The notes beneath the pieces are model-generated. The model was not told where the DNA came from, searched no databases, and saw only the letters and a list, made by a program, of their open reading frames with translations. Positions 62,917 through 64,000 of a stretch of 64,000 nt of DNA are shown one piece after another. The stretch's first letter is position 1, and the number at the start of each line of letters is the position of its first letter. The translations under genes were made by a program, and so were the position numbers. The stretch is from Paenibacillus piscarius (GTDB lineage Bacteria; Bacillota; Bacilli; Paenibacillales; Paenibacillaceae), in assembly GCF_022234545.1 (NCBI RefSeq), contig NZ_JAIEUI010000003.1, forward strand, positions 292,500 through 356,499, read 5' to 3'.

Positions 62917-63139
62917 GCTGCATGAAGTGCAGCACTGTGACTTGGTTGGAATGACTTTCGCAGAAATGCTGCATAAAATGCAACACTGAGGCTCATTTAG
63001 GAGCGATCAGCGCTGAAATCCTGCACATAATGCAACAAAGTCAGGTCTAACTCACCCTAAGCGTTGAAATTCATGCAAATTGTGCAAGATTTCGCCGTAG
63101 CCAGTAACTCATTCGGAAAAATCCTGCAGAAAGTGCAAC
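62917..63139. repeat. Five-unit array of 17-nt TGCA palindromes, period 51-52 bp
   Basis: Units GCTGCATGAAGTGCAGC (62917), GCTGCATAAAATGCAAC (62968), CCTGCACATAATGCAAC (63020), CATGCAAATTGTGCAAG (63072), CCTGCAGAAAGTGCAAC (63123): spacings 51, 52, 52, 51. Most are preceded by GAAAT. This array is the main content of the gap 62734-63178 between the phosphatase and MFS genes. Confidence 0.75.
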
Positions 63140-63178
63140 ATTGCGGTTCAAACAAAAAATGCTTTAACCCAGTTCAAT

Positions 63179-64000
63179 CTACATGGACAGATCGCCTGTT
63201 AGGTTAACGTCCCTGGGACGCCGTCCTGGCAACTCCGGCGCAGACAGGTCACCGTCCAGCGTCTTCAGGCCGGGCAGGCAGAATGCTACACCGGCGTATA
63301 GTGCCGGAAGAAGGCCTGCGGCCAGCAGCAGAACCGGGAAGCCGTACAGCTCGGCTACAGCTCCTGCAGCGAAGGCGCCAATGGGGGACAGGCTTCCGCC
63401 GATCAGGAAACGGACCGAGTTCACCCGTCCCTGAAGCTGGCCGGGCACGAGCCGTCCGTGCAGCGAGGAGCTTAGAGAGCTGAAGAACGGCCCCATCAGC
63501 CCGGCGGCGAATACGGCGAATAAGGCAAATCCATAGCTGGGCATGAAGCCCCAGATCATGGTAATGATGCCGGACAGGCCTAAGCTGCCCAACATGACCG
63601 CGCGCCGCTGCCTAATCTCCCCTATCAACGAGATTATACCCAGCCCGGCCAGGTATCCGAGCGCAGAAGCGGTAGACAGTGTCCCCACCGCCGCCGCATC
63701 GCGGTGCAGCACCTCGCGGACATAAGGGACCATCATCGTCCAGATGGCGATGGAGCTAAGGTTGCTGACGGCGGCCATCATCATGATGACCAGCATGGCG
63801 GGGAACTGACGGTAGAAGGAGAAGCCTTCGGTGACCTCCCGCAGATAGCCGGACACTGAGAAGCCTGTGGCCGGGGTGATGGCCGGCTTGCCCGTCCGTG
63901 GCAGCCACAGCAGGGTGGCAATCGCCGCCGAATAACAGACGGCGTTGACCCCAAGCGCCGGCAAGGCTCCGCTGGCCGCGGTCAGGATGCCAGCGAGTGC
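63179..64000 (-). CDS. MFS transporter, truncated by the window end
   Basis: C-terminal ~274 residues of a major facilitator; the 5' part lies beyond base 64000 and the frame is open to the edge. About eight membrane helices are visible, with the loop GEIRQRRAVMLG between the seventh and eighth helices of the fold, and LHGRLVPGQLQGRVNSVRFLIGG. These resemble the MFS_3/enterobactin-exporter-like and macrolide-efflux-like group. The soluble tail is short. Substrate unknown. Confidence 0.85.
   Translation of the reverse strand, partial: ALAGILTAASGALPALGVNAVCYSAAIATLLWLPRTGKPAITPATGFSVSGYLREVTEGFSFYRQFPAMLVIMMMAAVSNLSSIAIWTMMVPYVREVLHRDAAAVGTLSTASALGYLAGLGIISLIGEIRQRRAVMLGSLGLSGIITMIWGFMPSYGFALFAVFAAGLMGPFFSSLSSSLHGRLVPGQLQGRVNSVRFLIGGSLSPIGAFAAGAVAELYGFPVLLLAAGLLPALYAGVAFCLPGLKTLDGDLSAPELPGRRPRDVNLTGDLSM

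Overview
The window looks like a chromosomal segment of a Paenibacillus-type Bacillales bacterium. The reasons are moderately high G+C, strong AGGAGG-type ribosome binding sites, frequent GTG/TTG starts, many two-component/ABC-transporter cassettes, YesM/YesN-type sugar regulation beside LplB/YtcP-like permeases, and Bacillus-type small proteins (YwbE, YezD, CcdC, GlsB). I see no rRNA, tRNA, phage, transposase or CRISPR locus. The window opens just upstream of a MocR-type regulator and ends inside an MFS transporter gene.

Layout. 0-8.4 kb: MocR regulator, NfsA-type nitroreductase, alpha/beta hydrolase with a TetR regulator, and a yvfRSTU-like ABC/two-component operon. 8.9-12.4 kb (minus strand): thiamine-precursor ABC transporter with a small thiamine-binding protein, led by a recognisable TPP riboswitch with promoter and terminator. 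12.4-15.8 kb: CorA-like membrane protein, flavin/pyridoxamine-oxidase-like stress protein, EAL phosphodiesterase. 15.9-20.5 kb: two-component system plus a three-gene ABC exporter of the lantibiotic-immunity type. 20.6-25.2 kb: zinc/cadmium detoxification unit (ArsR/SmtB sensor, CDF exporter, P-type ATPase) with two near-identical operators. 25.4-33.3 kb: chemoreceptor, L-lactate dehydrogenase, CcdC, GlsB, lactonase, membrane-embedded esterase. 33.6-37.1 kb: sulfate uptake operon without its ATPase gene. 37.1-46.5 kb: mixed housekeeping genes (NAD(P)H-hydrate repair, L-serine dehydratase, SDR, GNATs, YwbE, HNH protein). 46.7-61.2 kb: carbohydrate locus (LacI, GH30, large GH94 phosphorylase, CUT1-type ABC transporter, YesM/YesN pair), best read as uptake and phosphorolysis of beta-glucan oligosaccharides, possibly beta-1,2-linked. 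61.2-64 kb: AAC(3)-family acetyltransferase, histidine phosphatase, partial MFS transporter.

The intergenic regions are unusually structured. Several families of short inverted repeats recur with a centre-to-centre period of 51-52 bp: a GTAATCG/CGATTAC family, and a 17-nt TGYA/TRCA family seen both as two copies of one four-unit element and as a five-unit array. A separate ~100-bp two-hairpin element (called D here) occurs five times; three copies begin exactly at the T-tract of a predicted terminator, and one of these sits between the TPP riboswitch terminator and its first gene.

Regulation visible in the sequence: TPP riboswitch (thi operon), paired ArsR-type operators (metal export), a perfect 20-bp LacI-type palindrome before the GH30 gene with a 14-nt partial copy inside the first permease gene, and two exact 10-bp direct repeats 21 bp apart upstream of the transporter operon, as expected for an AraC-type response regulator.
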